Positions 1-12,699 of a stretch of DNA of 64,000 nt are shown one piece after another. Below the pieces are notes generated by a model, which was not told where the DNA came from, searched no databases, and was given only the letters and a program-made list of their open reading frames with translations. Source of the DNA: Dipteris shenzhenensis. Its lineage: Eukaryota > Polypodiophyta > Polypodiopsida > Gleicheniales. Location of the stretch: NCBI GenBank assembly GCA_047967505.1, contig CM106538.1. One strand, written 5' to 3'. A program made the position numbers and the translations under genes. The number at the start of each line of letters is the position of its first letter. The first letter of the stretch is position 1.

Positions 1-430
1 AAAAGGAGTAGTTGCAACAAGCAGGGTTTGTGCTTCAAGAGGATGACAATCTGAAAGTGCAGGGAGCACACGTGCCAAGGAGTGATGTAGCAACAATGAT
101 TCATGTTCGTACGGGCCAAAGGGATAATAGAATAATAAAGTGGCAATCCAAGTTGAGTTAAGATTTTCAAGAGAGGATTTAGAAGACTCAGTGTTTGAAT
201 GTTGAAGTTGTGCAATAAAAACTAATTATTCCAAATGAACTGCATCAATTTCATGTGCATACAGACAGTTCTATCACAAAAGGCCTTGCATACATAGTGA
301 CAACATCAGAGTTCTTGCAAGGAATTCATGCAATGAGATGTAAAGAAAGGGATGTACATTCCATGCAAACACATCTACTTTGCCTTCATGGGTGTTTTGG
401 GATTGAGTGACAAAGTGCATGAGTTCATCA
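1..430. repeat. Left arm of a large inverted repeat (partner 17932-18360)
   Basis: Read on the opposite strand, this stretch matches 17932-18360 almost throughout. Position 1 pairs with about 18360 and position 427 with about 17936, with only small indels. The arm runs off the left edge of the window, so the full repeat is longer. Both arms retain a coding-like reading (on the + strand here) that is broken by stops, so the repeat probably derives from a protein-coding mobile element or captured gene. I do not recognise the family. From 430 to 670 the sequence stays AT-rich with nothing else identifiable. Confidence 0.8.
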
Positions 431-669
431 AAACCCCGTTTTGTATTGAAATGGAAACAATTTTGGTAAAGGATACAAAGGAGAAAACTACTGTGAAACA
501 TTACAAAAAAACCTGATGTATACAATTTGCAAAAGGTTTGTAGAATGTATGACTGTATAAACATGTTTCGCTTTAATAAGTTGTAGCAAGCATCACTTTT
601 ATTGAAGAGGGGAGTCTGCATACCCGCCACCATCCAATAAGAAAAACATAAGAATTCTTGCATGCCCAC

Positions 670-2400
670 TCACACAAATGGGCATGAAAATACTCAAGTT
701 GTGTCCTCTATAAAGTTTCTACTGTATTGACACTTTGACATATGGAACAAGCTCACTGATACATGTTTTATTACAGCTATGTATCATGTAAACGTACATT
801 TTAGAAATTTTGCATATCCAATGACAAAAATGATATCTGAGTGACATGAAACTTTTCAAGGGCATAAATTTTAGTAAAATTAAGACCTCTTTCAAAAGTT
901 TTATACTAATCTTTCACTGTGGCATATGGAAGAAGATCATTGGTGCATATTTTATTGCACATATGCACCACACATGCGAAAAAAATTCTTTAAGAAATTT
1001 TTCTCCATACACCCTTAGAAACAGTATTCAATCAACATGAAATTTTACGAAGGCGTGAAAGTTATTCAAATTGAGAACTTTTCAAAGATTCATATCAATT
1101 TAATACCTCTGCATACATAAGAAGCTCAGCAATGCTGTTCTATTGCACATACGCACCATGCTTGTGCAAAATTTCGAAATTCCACATGCCCACCCACAAA
1201 AATGGTATTTGATTAACATGAAAATTGGTAAGGTCATGATAGTACTCAAATGAATATCATTTTAGGATTTCTATCAATACAACACTTTGACATATGGAAG
1301 AAGCTCACTCATGTGCATTTTATTGCACGTAGGCACCATGCATGTGCGGAATTTATGAATTTTACTTCCTAAACCCACCCAACTAGCATTAGAGGAGCAT
1401 GAAACGTTGTCCCCAATGTGTATATTCTAGCACACGTACAGTACACATGGGCAAGAATAGGGAAATTACATATGCCAACCCAAAAAATGGTATAAGAAAC
1501 ACATGAAAATTTAAAATAATGTGAAATATATTAAAATCAAGACTTGGACAAATTATTGTACCCATATAGCACTTGTACAATTGGGAGAATCCCAACCAAA
1601 TGCAAATTTTCAAGCACATGCACACCACATACAGGAAAAAGGAAATGCACTCTCACCCGGGGCAGTCACTGTGTAAACATGCGAGATAGCAGGTTCGTTC
1701 ATGGAAAGGAATTTTTCAATTAGAGGCAAGGGTTTTAAAAATAATTATATAAGATAATTTAAATGTAACGAGGGGACTCTTAAGTTCAAAATTATAATAT
1801 GTATATGTACAGAAGAGGGGAAAAAAATTATGCAAAAAAATGTAAATTTTTAATTATAGGGATTTTTTAATGTGTACTCGCTCGCATGTGTTTTACGGAT
1901 CTTTACATAGTGACCCCCAAGGACAGAAAGTTTCATTCCAACCTAACTATTCAACATATGGTAATGGTCCACCAATGCAAAATTTTTTGCATGTATGCAC
2001 CACTCCTATGTAGAATTAAGGAATTTTACATGAGTACACACACAAATGACATCTAGTAAAGTGCATGACACTTTTCAAGAATTGGAAATGTACTCAATTT
2101 AAGAACTAACAAGGTTTAATACAAATCTAACACTTTAAATGGTAGAAGCCAAACAATGTACATGTTCTTAATGGTACGCACCACACGTGCGCAAAAATAA
2201 GAAATTTCATCTACTCATGCATACAAACAGTATCGAAAGTGCATGGAAATTTGCAAGAATGGTAAATTGCTCTATATTTGGCAGAAAAACTTAGCAATAA
2301 ATTTATAAAATTCTTCTTTGGCCCATAAGTCCCCCAAATTCAAAAATTCCCTTCCATGGACATCTCACATGTTTACAGAGTGGCTGCCTTGGGCATATAA
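670..2400. repeat. Degenerate tandem satellite, unit about 180 bp
   Basis: A block of the form 'cacttTgacatatggaAgaagctca..tgcatattttattgcac..atgcaccaCacatgc' followed by 'cccacccacaaaaatggtat' and 'aacatgaaattttcaagg' recurs along the region. The catatgg anchor appears at about 739, 923, 1113, 1291, 1955 and 2135, giving spacings of 178-190 bp. Units between 1390 and 1900 are strongly decayed. The same unit in the same orientation reappears at 20282-20480 and 20940-21250, next to the second copy of the downstream duplicated segment. No coding capacity is apparent. Confidence 0.8.
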
Positions 2401-3946
2401 GTTAACCTGGTGCACCCAAAAAAAAAAGAATGTAAATCACACCTTGCTATAGGATTTGATTTATAGCATGACCCTATTTGGATTTGGCAATCTAAATATA
2501 TAGATTTTTAAAAATGAGCTTTCAATCCACCATTCAACCATGTACATATTACATGCCTCACTCAAGGTATTTATGTGGACCCTTTGGACAAAATAGATTT
2601 TATCATGTTTCATACCTTGATTGAGTACTCTTGATCATTTTATGGCCTCATATATAAAATTAATAATGCATCATGGTCCATACCTCAATCAATTTATTAT
2701 TGGTCGTCTCCATGTCCCCCCCCAAAAAAAAGCATCATGGTCCATACCTCAATTGAGGTATTGAGTGTTACTCTAGATCTCGTATACGTTGGTCATTGTC
2801 ATTTTTGTCCCGCATTGGATGGCCAGGGTTTTCATCTTTAGAAGGGATACGTGTTTGTCACATGATGATGATGAGACATAGAGATTCCTTAGAGTCATTG
2901 CACACGAGTGAAGAATGCTCAATTGTGGCATACCCCTCATTTTGTTTACGCAGTTTATTTGGAGAGCTAGTTTCAAGAAATTCAAGGGAGTCTGACTACT
3001 TACTGGTAGATGTCTGAGTATGAAGAGGAAGCTCTAAGTCGGATTACATGTGAAATATTGATTGGCTCATCCATTAAAGTCTGTACCAATCTGGAAGCAT
3101 TGAATACAGTTCAAGGCAATGCCAAGTCCAAATGGCCCCTTTTTATTGGATGGCGAAGAAGCTGCGCATTGGTGCTAGAATTGGGATCCATCAAAATGGT
3201 GGTGCCAATTCGCACACCAAAGGTGCCTCAACCTTGTCTCAATTTCTATGCCTCCCTCAACATCGACGTCACTTGTCTTGGAACCGTTGATCCCAATCCC
3301 TAGCTTCTGGATCATGGATTGTCAAGCTTTCTTGACATTGATAGTGTTCTAACGTCTCACCCTATTCACATTTGAGAGTGACTCTCATTTAATGAGATTT
3401 GCCTTTTTGACATTGTTACACTGCACGGTACAAGAGAGAAAGGCATGAAAAGAAATGAAAAAGGACAACTTATCTAGACAATGCTAATGGTTTTCAAATG
3501 CTTATAAATGTCTCGTATATATGTCTTCTTTCTTGGTGTTTGGGGAAAACTCCACATCGACTTCCTCATCACACTACACGTTACAAAGCCTCCAAATCAT
3601 CAGCATGAGGAAAATTCACCTACTTGCTCACCTTTGGAGTTCCTCGAAACCTTTCTTGCTTTCTTTTTCCCGTTGCACTGATTTTTGGAACTATGGAGTG
3701 ATGGAGCTAGCGAGCTAAAGGCTACCCAATAGCTTGCTAGAAAGCTCTATTTGGAGTTCTCAAACATGCATGGACATCCTACTGCTGCTGCTGCTGGAAG
3801 AGGAAATAGCCACAAAACTAATTGTTGATAATGTATGGTGCTTTAGGAAGACAAAAAACACTTAAAAAAGTTCCATTGGGTTGCATGCTTTACTTTGGGG
3901 GATGCATGAAGCATAAAAATGATATTTACCGACGTGACTAGAAGCT
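2401..3946. other. Unassigned AT-rich stretch
   Basis: It holds a perfect 16-bp palindrome (2745-2760) and a repeated phrase, 'gcatcatggtccatacctcaa', at about 2667 and 2731 across an A-rich tract. A 97-codon open frame at 3010-3303 on the + strand has mildly protein-like composition but no family I recognise. A frame at 2796-3017 overlaps its start. I see no splice, promoter or homology evidence that makes either one a gene. Confidence 0.4.
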
Positions 3947-4122
3947 CTTAAAGCTAAACCAAGTATACAAATGGGCTAGAATTATTGTTGGAGTGACAAA
4001 CTCCTTGCAAAAGTAATTGGCTCTACCTGCCCTTAGAGCTTTGTCACACATTTCAAATTCACAAATCAGGAAAATTGCTTCACAAAAAGGCGAGAACTGC
4101 ACCATTTGACATAGGGAAGTAT

Positions 4123-4146
4123 AGCCCCTCCTTGAGAGGAGGGGCT
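4123..4146. repeat. Perfect 10-bp stem hairpin, conserved in both W copies
   Basis: The arms AGCCCCTCCT and AGGAGGGGCT are separated by TGAG. The identical 24-nt structure occurs at 21765-21788 in the right copy, although neighbouring bases have diverged. Confidence 0.7.
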
Positions 4147-7070
4147 CTCTTTGAGAACTTGCTTCTCTCTATATTGAATTCTCTTGCAACCAATAGGATA
4201 GCCTCTACAACATTTGGAGTTCCTTTACTCAACAAATGCACTTACAACACCAACAACATAGCCAATGGGAGACATCTGTTGCCTGTAGCCTGAGCTTGAG
4301 CAAACTTCTGGTGTGAACGTGCTACAATGAAGCATTTCTGTGAAGCAAGGGCTCGACTCAAACTTTTCTAAAAGCTAAGCTCTAATTTTAGCTTTGCTGT
4401 TAGCGTAAGGTGTGTTCAAGCATTCCCAAAGCTTCCTTGTATTTACAATGCCAATAGAAATTCCCAAAAGTATAATTGTCAAAAATAACAAATTTGGCCT
4501 TTTCTTCTAAGCCCTTGTTCTTTTACAAATGTCTCCAAAATCCAAAAATCTAATATCTTAAGCTATAAAGCTCCGATCATGATCAAGGATGGCCATGGAG
4601 TTCTCTTTCATGTCAAGAGATTCATCTCATCACCTAGTCATAAGCTCCAAGACACATCAAAATGTTCAAGCAAGGCAAACCATCATGTGCTAAAAAACAC
4701 AATGTTTGGGCATTTCACAAATATGAGCAAACATCACAAATACAACTATTTGGTATACAATGCTCAGTCGAGGCAAAATTATTTAATCATATACATGCTT
4801 TGCTGGTCCACATAGATATCTACCACTCACGCCTAGTTGAATAAAAAACACAAAATTGTCTAGCCAGCATGCACACGTCGCTCAGCTTTGGTAAACAATA
4901 AGATCGATTGTCTGGCTAGCCTAGCTGATCAAGCAATCGAGCTTTAAATATATGTATGAATATCTTTCTCGCAATGCCCAATATGATCCAAACCAAAACT
5001 CTAAAAATACTAGAAATATCTAAGTAATTGAACTATCATAATAAGGGTCTACCTTGCTCCTTATTTGACGGGTTTAAAATGTGATGCTACATAAAAACTA
5101 TGGAGATTGATTGAGATTATCATTACCATTAGCCATTCTTATTAATGATAATGAAGCTTGGGTACAAGTGAGATGGGGTCACAAGTCAATTAGGACTTGG
5201 GTAGGTTGGAAAAATGCCCTCTATATGATTAAAATGTAATTGGTGATGGTGGGTTTTCATAGTGTTGCAGCTTCCACTACCTTAGAGCGCATGATTCATG
5301 GATACAAAGTCACAAGGGAAAATAAAAAGCTTTACTCCAACTATTATTAGCCTCAAAACATTTAGCGATATGCTCACAGGGTTCATAAAACTTAGACACT
5401 TGATAAATCAGCTAGCATTGACAAATGTACAATAGTGTCACCAGAAAATTCCCATTGCTCTTAGAGAGACTTGCAATGCTTAGTGAGCATATTTGGTGGG
5501 AAGATTAGAAAATCTCCTTGTTCCCACTCAATGCTCCTAAAGCTTAGTGGCATGGGCTTGGCATTTACATGCTCCATTCGAGATGCAAAATTGGGCCTTG
5601 CTAAGTGGGCATACCATGGACTTTGTGATTTTGACCTATTGTAGCCAATAGTACTATAGGCTATGACATGTGAAAATAGGAGAGAGCAAATATTGAGTGG
5701 GACCTTATCCCTTAGCTTGTGGTCGTGCCTACTTATGCCCACAAATGTTGTTTCTTATTTCGTCATGTGGTTAGCAAAAAATTGCCATCGTTTTAGCCAC
5801 CACAACATGAACGTGCTCTAATACTTAACCACATGTAATCAGATAGGTTTGGACTCCGATGCTTCTTTTTTGTGTTGAATATTTCTCAAGCGATGTTTGA
5901 ATTGACACTTAATATCCCTCAATTTCGTGATCTTTTTTTAATTAATTTTTTTTTCACACACACGGCCAAATACGAGGGGCATGTTGTGCATAGCCTTAAG
6001 AGGACCTTGAGGGAAAACGAATGTGGGCAGTTGCTCAAAGGTGGGTGAATGCCCAAACCACCTAACTTATTGCTTGCTTTGTCCAATTTCATGATCTTAA
6101 CGGGGCTCTGTGATGCAAAGGCAATAAAAGAGGAGATGCAAGGGCAAAACAAGAGGTGAATTTCCCCAAAGAGGAGATCCCCATGCACTAGGGATTTAGA
6201 TTTGTTTGGAGCACCAAACAGGTGCCCATGGAGGAAACTAGCAAACACTCCACTCCATGGCAATGGCATGGGGGCACTACACTCCATTGGGCTCGCTTTT
6301 TAGAGCCTATTCCCACCTAGTGCCAAACCAACAAGAATGCCAAGAAATGTTCCCACGGAACTTCGCATTTGAGAGCCCCGTTGGAGACAGGATTCTCCTC
6401 GAGCATTTTGGAATTGGTTGGCAGCCCAGTTTGTTTTTCTCGCATCTTAGAGCGTTTGCAGGTGTTCTAATTGGCTCAAGGCCGCTCAAGGCCTGCTCCA
6501 ACGTGTGCGCTAGGTCCCATTAGCTTGACGATTCAGAAAGCTACATTTTGCAAACCCAAAGGAAGGCAGGGGGGTTGGAATCCCACTCCGCCCAGGGAAT
6601 CCGGTCCATGGGGACTTGCTCAAAGCCTGGCCGTAGACTTGAAGCGTTTTGAATGAGCATGTGCCAACGACGACCTTTTTAGCTACAAATGGTCTATTCG
6701 TGCAGCTCTGAACTTGGTGGCACTTTTCATCCGTCGTCTGGCGTACGTGCAACATTCGAGCTAAAAGTTCGGCGAATCCCGAATTCCGATACCCTGTGCA
6801 AAGATGCTTGTAAGTTTCTGATAAATAGACATTGCCAACTTGCCAAGTTCCCACTCGCAAATCTGATGAACAATGACAAATTTATCCTTTTGGGCTGTCG
6901 CAACTTGCGGCGCCACTGTGCTGTCTCTCCAGACTCGAGACTCTTTTCGATTTTCCTGCCGTGTCGTATGCTACTAGCGCACAGTCGAGACCTTTTCGGA
7001 ATGACGTTTTGTTATTATAAAACTTTATTTAGCTGACGCTGCGCCCATGAACTGGTGCAACTTGCAACTT

Positions 7071-7168
7071 TTGGACAGGATGGAATGTGGATAAAAAGTG
7101 AACTTGCAAGTTGCAAGTTTTGGACAGGATGGAATGTGGATAAAAAGGGAACTTGCAAGTTGCAAGTT
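7071..7168. repeat. Two-unit tandem repeat, 49-bp period
   Basis: 'ttggacaggatggaatgtgg' begins at 7071 and again at 7120. Each unit ends in a run of ttgcaag heptamers containing the palindrome acttgcaagt. The equivalent place in the right W copy (about 25870-25950) has no duplication, so it arose after the segments separated. Confidence 0.75.
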
Positions 7169-9130
7169 GCAAGTTGCTGCGGGCGACTTGCACCTTTCGA
7201 GTCATGACTGATGCGAGCAGCTTCCGGTTGACTGGACAATGTAACTTCCATGTGCATTGCAACTTTATTGCAGCTTGAATTAATGGTCTTCTTTTCATCA
7301 AAAGTGACAAGGTGAAGCATTTGCAGCCTTCGAGTGGATAACCACTTGAAAGCTTCAATGCAGAAAACGTTTTCCTTATAACATACAAAAAAACTTCACT
7401 TTGAAAAAATTTAAGGAGTTTATTGAAAGTTTTCAGTTCTAAGCAAAAATCTAATTTAAATGCCTTGAAGTTTGCCGGTTTTTAAAACCTTCTATTTTCA
7501 AATTTGAAGGTTATTTTCCAAAAAATTTACAAGAAAAAAAAAGCAATTATATAGTCCATCCAAAATAACATAGCACCAAAGTACAAATTATAGTAGCAAT
7601 GGGAGACCAATCTACATCCCAAAAACTCCATTAAAAACCCCTAGGCGGAGAGAAACTCTCAATCTACAACCTCTCCAAAATCCCATGGAAAACCAAAAAC
7701 CTGCATCAAATAGGCATTGCCTCAAACACAAGAAGAAGGGGACCATGTCAAGGAGCAATCCTCCAAACTTCGGCCCGTTGGAGCAATAGGGGGCATTCGA
7801 ACCAACAAAACCTAAAGAGGGAGGAGATGCCAAATGCTACTGTTGGAAAGGTCATCACCAAATCCAAAAGGTGCAATGCGTGAAGCCCAAGCACGCACCA
7901 GAGATAAAGTGACCACCAAGAACCTACTAATGTGATGACGGAAGTGGTAGAACCCTCCGTTGCTATAACCAGGAGCCAATTCGAAATAGAAAAATGGGAA
8001 ATCCGCCTCACATGATGTGGAGGTCCAAGAAACAACAAAAGGGGACAAGTGCGAGGAAGGGGGGGAAGGGGAAGTAGGGGAGGGATGGCACTGAGTGGGG
8101 CTCAACGTTAGGGTGTGGTGAACGATGGCTAAGGTGACAGGTGAGCTAAGCAAGAGCCAAGCGCATGAGCCCTGATTTTCTAAACCTCGTTTTTTTATGA
8201 ACAATGATTAGAAGGGTGAGTGGCTTGGACGATGCATTTTAACATACAACAAACACAACTCACCACATCTAGCCCGAGTTTTCCAATAAGTACACTTGGG
8301 GGAGGAGAGTGAAGGATCTTAAGGTGAAGATGAATGTGCAGGCTTTTCTAAGACTGGGATAAGGAGGGTCTATCTTTCTTGTGGGTTAGAGCTTAAGGTT
8401 CCAAGAATAGTTTTACCAGGTGTGGCAAGTACTTCAAAGCTTGTTGTCCTACCCCCACTTCAAAGTGTTCTAATTTTTCACTTTTGTTTATGCCTTTGGG
8501 GATTATTGTTTAAGATTCCTCTACTTACACTCTACAATGGACTAGGAGAGCTTGGGTCTTGCAGGATCAAGTGAAGGAGCTGTCAAATCATGTCAATCTT
8601 CACATTTCTTTGTGGCATGCAGTGGTATCTCAAAGTCTGGTTTGGTCCATTCTCAAAGGCGTGTTAGATCTATCATTAAAGTGGTCATTTTACATGGAGT
8701 TGGGGCCTCTAGAGTTCTCTAGGAGTGAAAAAGGAGTAGTCAGTGTGAAAAATGGTTTTGGTTTGGCATATTCAAATGCATTTAGATCTTGTTTCTATTG
8801 GTTTCTCTTGGGGGTGGAAACCACTAGGTCAATAGGGGTGACTCCATCCTCAATTTGCTTTCCAACAATGAGTGGAGGTCCGTGGGAAAGACGAAAGTGA
8901 TTCCTAAAGCCCTTCCTTTGTAAAATTCTTCATGTTGTGCCAAATGATGTGCCTTCCTTGGTCATCTTGAAGGCCTAAAGGCAAATGTTAAGTGTATGAA
9001 GGACTGTATTTGCAGGGCCCCCGATAGTAGTAAAATTTTGTTGTTGGCTATGGAGAAACTTAGGCAATTATTCATGGAAGATAACTATCCTATTCCGATA
9101 GTAGTGAATTTTTGTTATTGGCTAATAATC

Positions 9131-11260
9131 AAAGATCCGCATGTACAACAGTTCTCCAGGAGTGGTTGTGAGCTTTTCATCATCACTTCTTGTAATCCGG
9201 GTCTCTCCACAAAATCATATTAGGAAAATATGATTATTTACAAAAGTAACACCAAAAACTCTTATTAGGTTCTCTATTGCTACTTCCCACACTAGTGTTT
9301 AGCAATGCTAATCCCACCCACATATTGTATTGAGAAAAAAGGAGCCCATTTTGGGGCCTTTTGGCCAAAATAAAAATCCCTTTACACCAATTACAAGAGA
9401 GCCAACATAACATTTGGAAATTTAAGGAAAATTAACATAATTCCACAAATAATAGTTTACGAATATACAACTCTATGCAATGATCTTACAAGATTCAATG
9501 TCATATTTGAAAGATGAAGGAGTCAAATGTGATTTTCCTCCTAAACTAATTTTCCCACTTGATTTTCAACCATTGGCATATTCAATTCTCTTTCACGAAT
9601 TGAGGATTCAAATGTTCATTCTCTTCTGACTTCCATTTCAACTATTAGGTAGTATTAGCATGTTCAAAGCTCTTTTATGAATCAAGAACTTTCGCTTCTA
9701 AGCTGGTTTCACCACTTGCTTCTCACCCACGTGCAAGTTAAGTTCTCTTTCATGAATCATTTGCAAGTTTAGTTCTCTTTCACGAATCATCCATGGCAAC
9801 AAGCGAGCCAGGGCATTTGAGTGCAAAGTGACTTTGTAACTCGTAATCCTTAAGAACTTGACATAAAGGTGAGAGCTAGTTCTTGTTGACCTATAACCTG
9901 CATATCATCTGTAGGGATTGCCAACATTAGGGTGAATGCAGATGGTTACTGGAAAAAGTTGGTTGTATGAAAAGGTAGTTGCGTGTTAATGCAACCAATG
10001 AGGAGAAAAAGGCCATGGTCAAATAATATTTTTTCCTGATGCTTGGAAGGGGAGAGTCAAAGATTTCAAAATAATAGTGGTAAGCCTGAATGGTGTTAAG
10101 AAAGTACTAATTGAGTATGTATATATGCATAAAGAGCTTGTGCTATAGGATTATCTAGATTATCTTCCAGGCACAGGTCCAATTGTGAGCTCCTCATTTC
10201 AATCTCAAATTGTAGTTTGAAACATTATTATTTTCCATGTCCACTGAAATGTGTTCTAGTTTCATATCTTTATTCATCATCATATGAAGAATGCCTGGTA
10301 GTGTAGTGCATTTTTGGGATTCTTAGATGTTTCACATGGAGCAATAGGAGAACTACAATATCAAGGTAAATCTGGAACTCAATTAGCTCAAATAGGTTCC
10401 TTCTTTTATGACCATTTTTATGAATTTTTGGACAAAGGAAAGACTCACGGTGTGTTGAGGAACAAGATTTTCCATCATGGAAAACTAGATTGCTGGCCAG
10501 TTCCGCACAATAGTGTGATAGAGACATATAGGGCCAAGATATTTGCAGAAGCTCAATTATCTTTATGGCCAAGCATTACTTCTACAAGAATTTCAAAATC
10601 TAGTGTTCACCTATTTTCACAAGTATCCAGTCAAGGTTTGCAAAACAATCTCATCTACAAAGCAATTGGAAAGGATGCGAGCCTTGACTTCTTGGATGAT
10701 GGTTGGGATAAATCAACATCTAATAATGTGTATTGTGAGTGGCTCCAAGTACAGTTACAATTAAAAATCTGATTGCAAGCCAAATTTTTATATTTTCTTT
10801 CTACTATTAATGCAATAGGTTCATTGAGAACAAATTAGTTCCATTAGACCAAGACCTGAACTACTTTGATCTTGAAAATGAATCATTGGAGGTCAAGGGC
10901 TATGAATATGGAATATTTCTTGGTGCTATATCAATAAGATAGTGCTATACATTTGCAAAATTTCATCATGACATTCATATGGAGACAGAGGACAACATTT
11001 CAAAAGAATTCTTATTAATCATCAACAACAAAAAGGTCAATTATGTAACCATTAGTTAATTGTCTTCATTTGTGATATGCAAGATTCAATGTCTTTATTT
11101 GTGGCATACATGACTAACAAAACATTGCAATAGCTATTTCAAAGGAGATAAAGCACAATTCAATGCAAAAGTATCCCTTGAGGGACTATTTATATGAACC
11201 AAGCCTCATGATTTTGTACATGTAAAGTATCTTAATGAGACCAATGTGAGACAATGAGTG
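9131..11260. repeat. Segment Y, left copy, of a large direct duplication
   Basis: This stretch aligns in the same orientation with 36836-38945, beginning at 'gtacaacagttct' in both. The junction with W at about 9130 reads 'taatcaaagatcc', matching the last bases of segment X that precede Y in the right copy. The left copy therefore looks like W joined to Y by a deletion that removed X. 9240-9900 is AT-rich and featureless apart from this homology. Confidence 0.8.
9915..11060 (+). pseudogene. Coding-like exon relics of an unrecognised intron-containing gene
   Basis: Three coding-like stretches on the + strand are shared with the copy at 37557-38700. The first (about 9921-10210) reads NADGYWKKLVV, then VLMQPMRRKRPWSNNIF and a KGRVKDF-like phrase. 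The second (10314-10772) is open for 152 codons here but broken in the other copy. The third starts after a splice-acceptor-like 'ttaatgcaatagG' (10819; 'gcaacagG' in the other copy) and reads FIENKLVPLDQDLNYFDLEN, followed by ESLEVKGYEYGIFLGAISIR. Stops and frameshifts separate these pieces, and the frames differ between copies, so neither copy can encode the protein now. I do not recognise the family. Capture of a host gene fragment by the duplicated unit is an inference. Confidence 0.4.
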
Positions 11261-12640
11261 GCACCCACCACCATCAAAACAAAAAGGACATATTTATCTA
11301 CACTTTTAATGTGTAGCTCGTAGAAGAGGCTAGTTCTAAATGAAAATCTACTCTTGCTCTATAGGTTGAGCGTTTAATGCATCTTGATATCCTTTGATGT
11401 ATTCTAACTACTTGGATGATCCTCTACATTCTCCTAATCATCCTATACCTTTGGCTCCTCTATATTCTCCTAGTCCTCCTATACCTTTGGCTCCTCCACT
11501 TTCTCCTCATGCTCCATCTCCTCAAGAATGGCCTCTACATTTGCTTTTGAGCTTTTTGCTACCATGCTCTAGCTCCTCGAGAATGGCCTCTACATTTTCT
11601 TTTGAGCTTTTGTAGGGGAAGCATATTGGAGAAGCTTTGCTATGGTTCTAGCTCTAAAGCTATACACATACTCTGAGTTGTAATTATTCTCCCTCGATTA
11701 TCACAAACAATAATAAAAAGTTAGTTTTGTTTGTCTATATCAAACTTTTGTACATGAAACATTCATAGTGGAGATCTTATGGTTCTCACCACATCTAGTA
11801 GAATCTTTTGGAAAAAACCTATCGCCTTAATGCATGTATGCAATACTTGCCCAGGTCAATTTCTTTAATTGAATTAACATCTTCTAGATTGATCACCAAT
11901 TTTGACCCTAGTTCCCTTAATATCTTTAGAATCATCCCCCCTTGTGCTACAGTCTTATCCACAAAGAATCTAAAGGTAGTCTTTCTCTGCTACCTTAGTG
12001 ATATTCATATATACCTTCGCTCTAATGGCTACATTGTGTGTAACATCCTCTAGTTTAATATCTTCACGTGTTAGGCTTCTTTGTATGTGGTATAAGTATT
12101 CTTATCCCTCATTTTAAGATCCAATCTATAGGGTTAAGAAACTTGTTGTATCTATAACATACTCTTTTAAGAGTGTATGTGTCCTTGACCATCACTGTAA
12201 CCCTATGGGCATGAGCAACAACTAGCATAGTGTCCTACAAGAACTCAACAAAAAAAGTCCTTTGTAGCTAGGCTCTTGAAGTGCAAGTATACCTGTTCTT
12301 TGCCACCTTAGGCCTAGGTTCTAATATTCACAAACTTCTTCACCAACCTCTAGAAAGTTGTCTTAGGGATGGCAAAACCAATTGCCTTAATCTCCTTCAA
12401 AACACTCTATTTGAATCTTTTTTTCTTTGCTTGTTGGAGGATGTGCATGGGCTTTACCTTTCTGGCATGTCAAGCTCTTCCTTATGCACTCTATTGTCAA
12501 CCTCTCTATTGTCTTTTCTTTTTACAAGTAGGTGGTAGTTTGCTACTTCTGAGCCTTTTCCCTATACTCTTGTAGTATTTTTAAGTCCTTGGCATTACTC
12601 CAAACAAACACTAGGCCTACATATGGAGAAAATTGGGCAA
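11261..12640. other. Unassigned stretch with two short tandem repeats
   Basis: Around 11412-11500 a ~36-bp unit containing 'cctatacctttggctcct' is repeated in tandem. At about 11514-11613 a ~57-bp unit containing 'gaatggcctctacattt' is repeated twice. These give an open frame at 11394-11615 made of proline and serine codons, which I treat as low complexity. The remainder holds short open frames without coding character. Confidence 0.5.
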
Positions 12641-12699
12641 TAAAAGTAGAGGACCATCAAAACAGGGTATAAAAACAGACCTAGAAGAAGAACATGTGC

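Larger units (their letters stand above)
3947..9130. repeat. Segment W, left copy, of a large direct duplication
   Basis: From 3947 this stretch is collinear and in the same orientation with 21584-27620, sharing many runs of more than 40 identical bases. Differences include about 460 bp present only in the right copy (right 23053-23505, missing here near 5433), about 760 bp extra in the right copy (24780-25545), and a small local expansion here at 7071-7168. The last 0.9 kb (about 8190-9130) has a third and a fourth copy, at 26680-27620 and 27850-28830. The short open frames inside are not conserved between copies, so I call none of them genes. The subregion 6480-7040 is noticeably richer in CpG than its surroundings. 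Confidence 0.85.

Noticed and set aside
274-669. 131-codon minus-strand open frame
   Set aside because: It lies over an inverted repeat arm whose protein-like reading is on the other strand, and its partner at 17872-18210 diverges in frame.
10314-10772. 152-codon open frame as an intact gene
   Set aside because: The duplicated copy at 37956-38430 is interrupted by several indels and stops, and the frame begins and ends within a larger exon-like relic, so I list it only as part of a pseudogene.
11394-11615. Proline-rich 73-codon frame
   Set aside because: It is produced by short tandem repeats with no start context or homologue.
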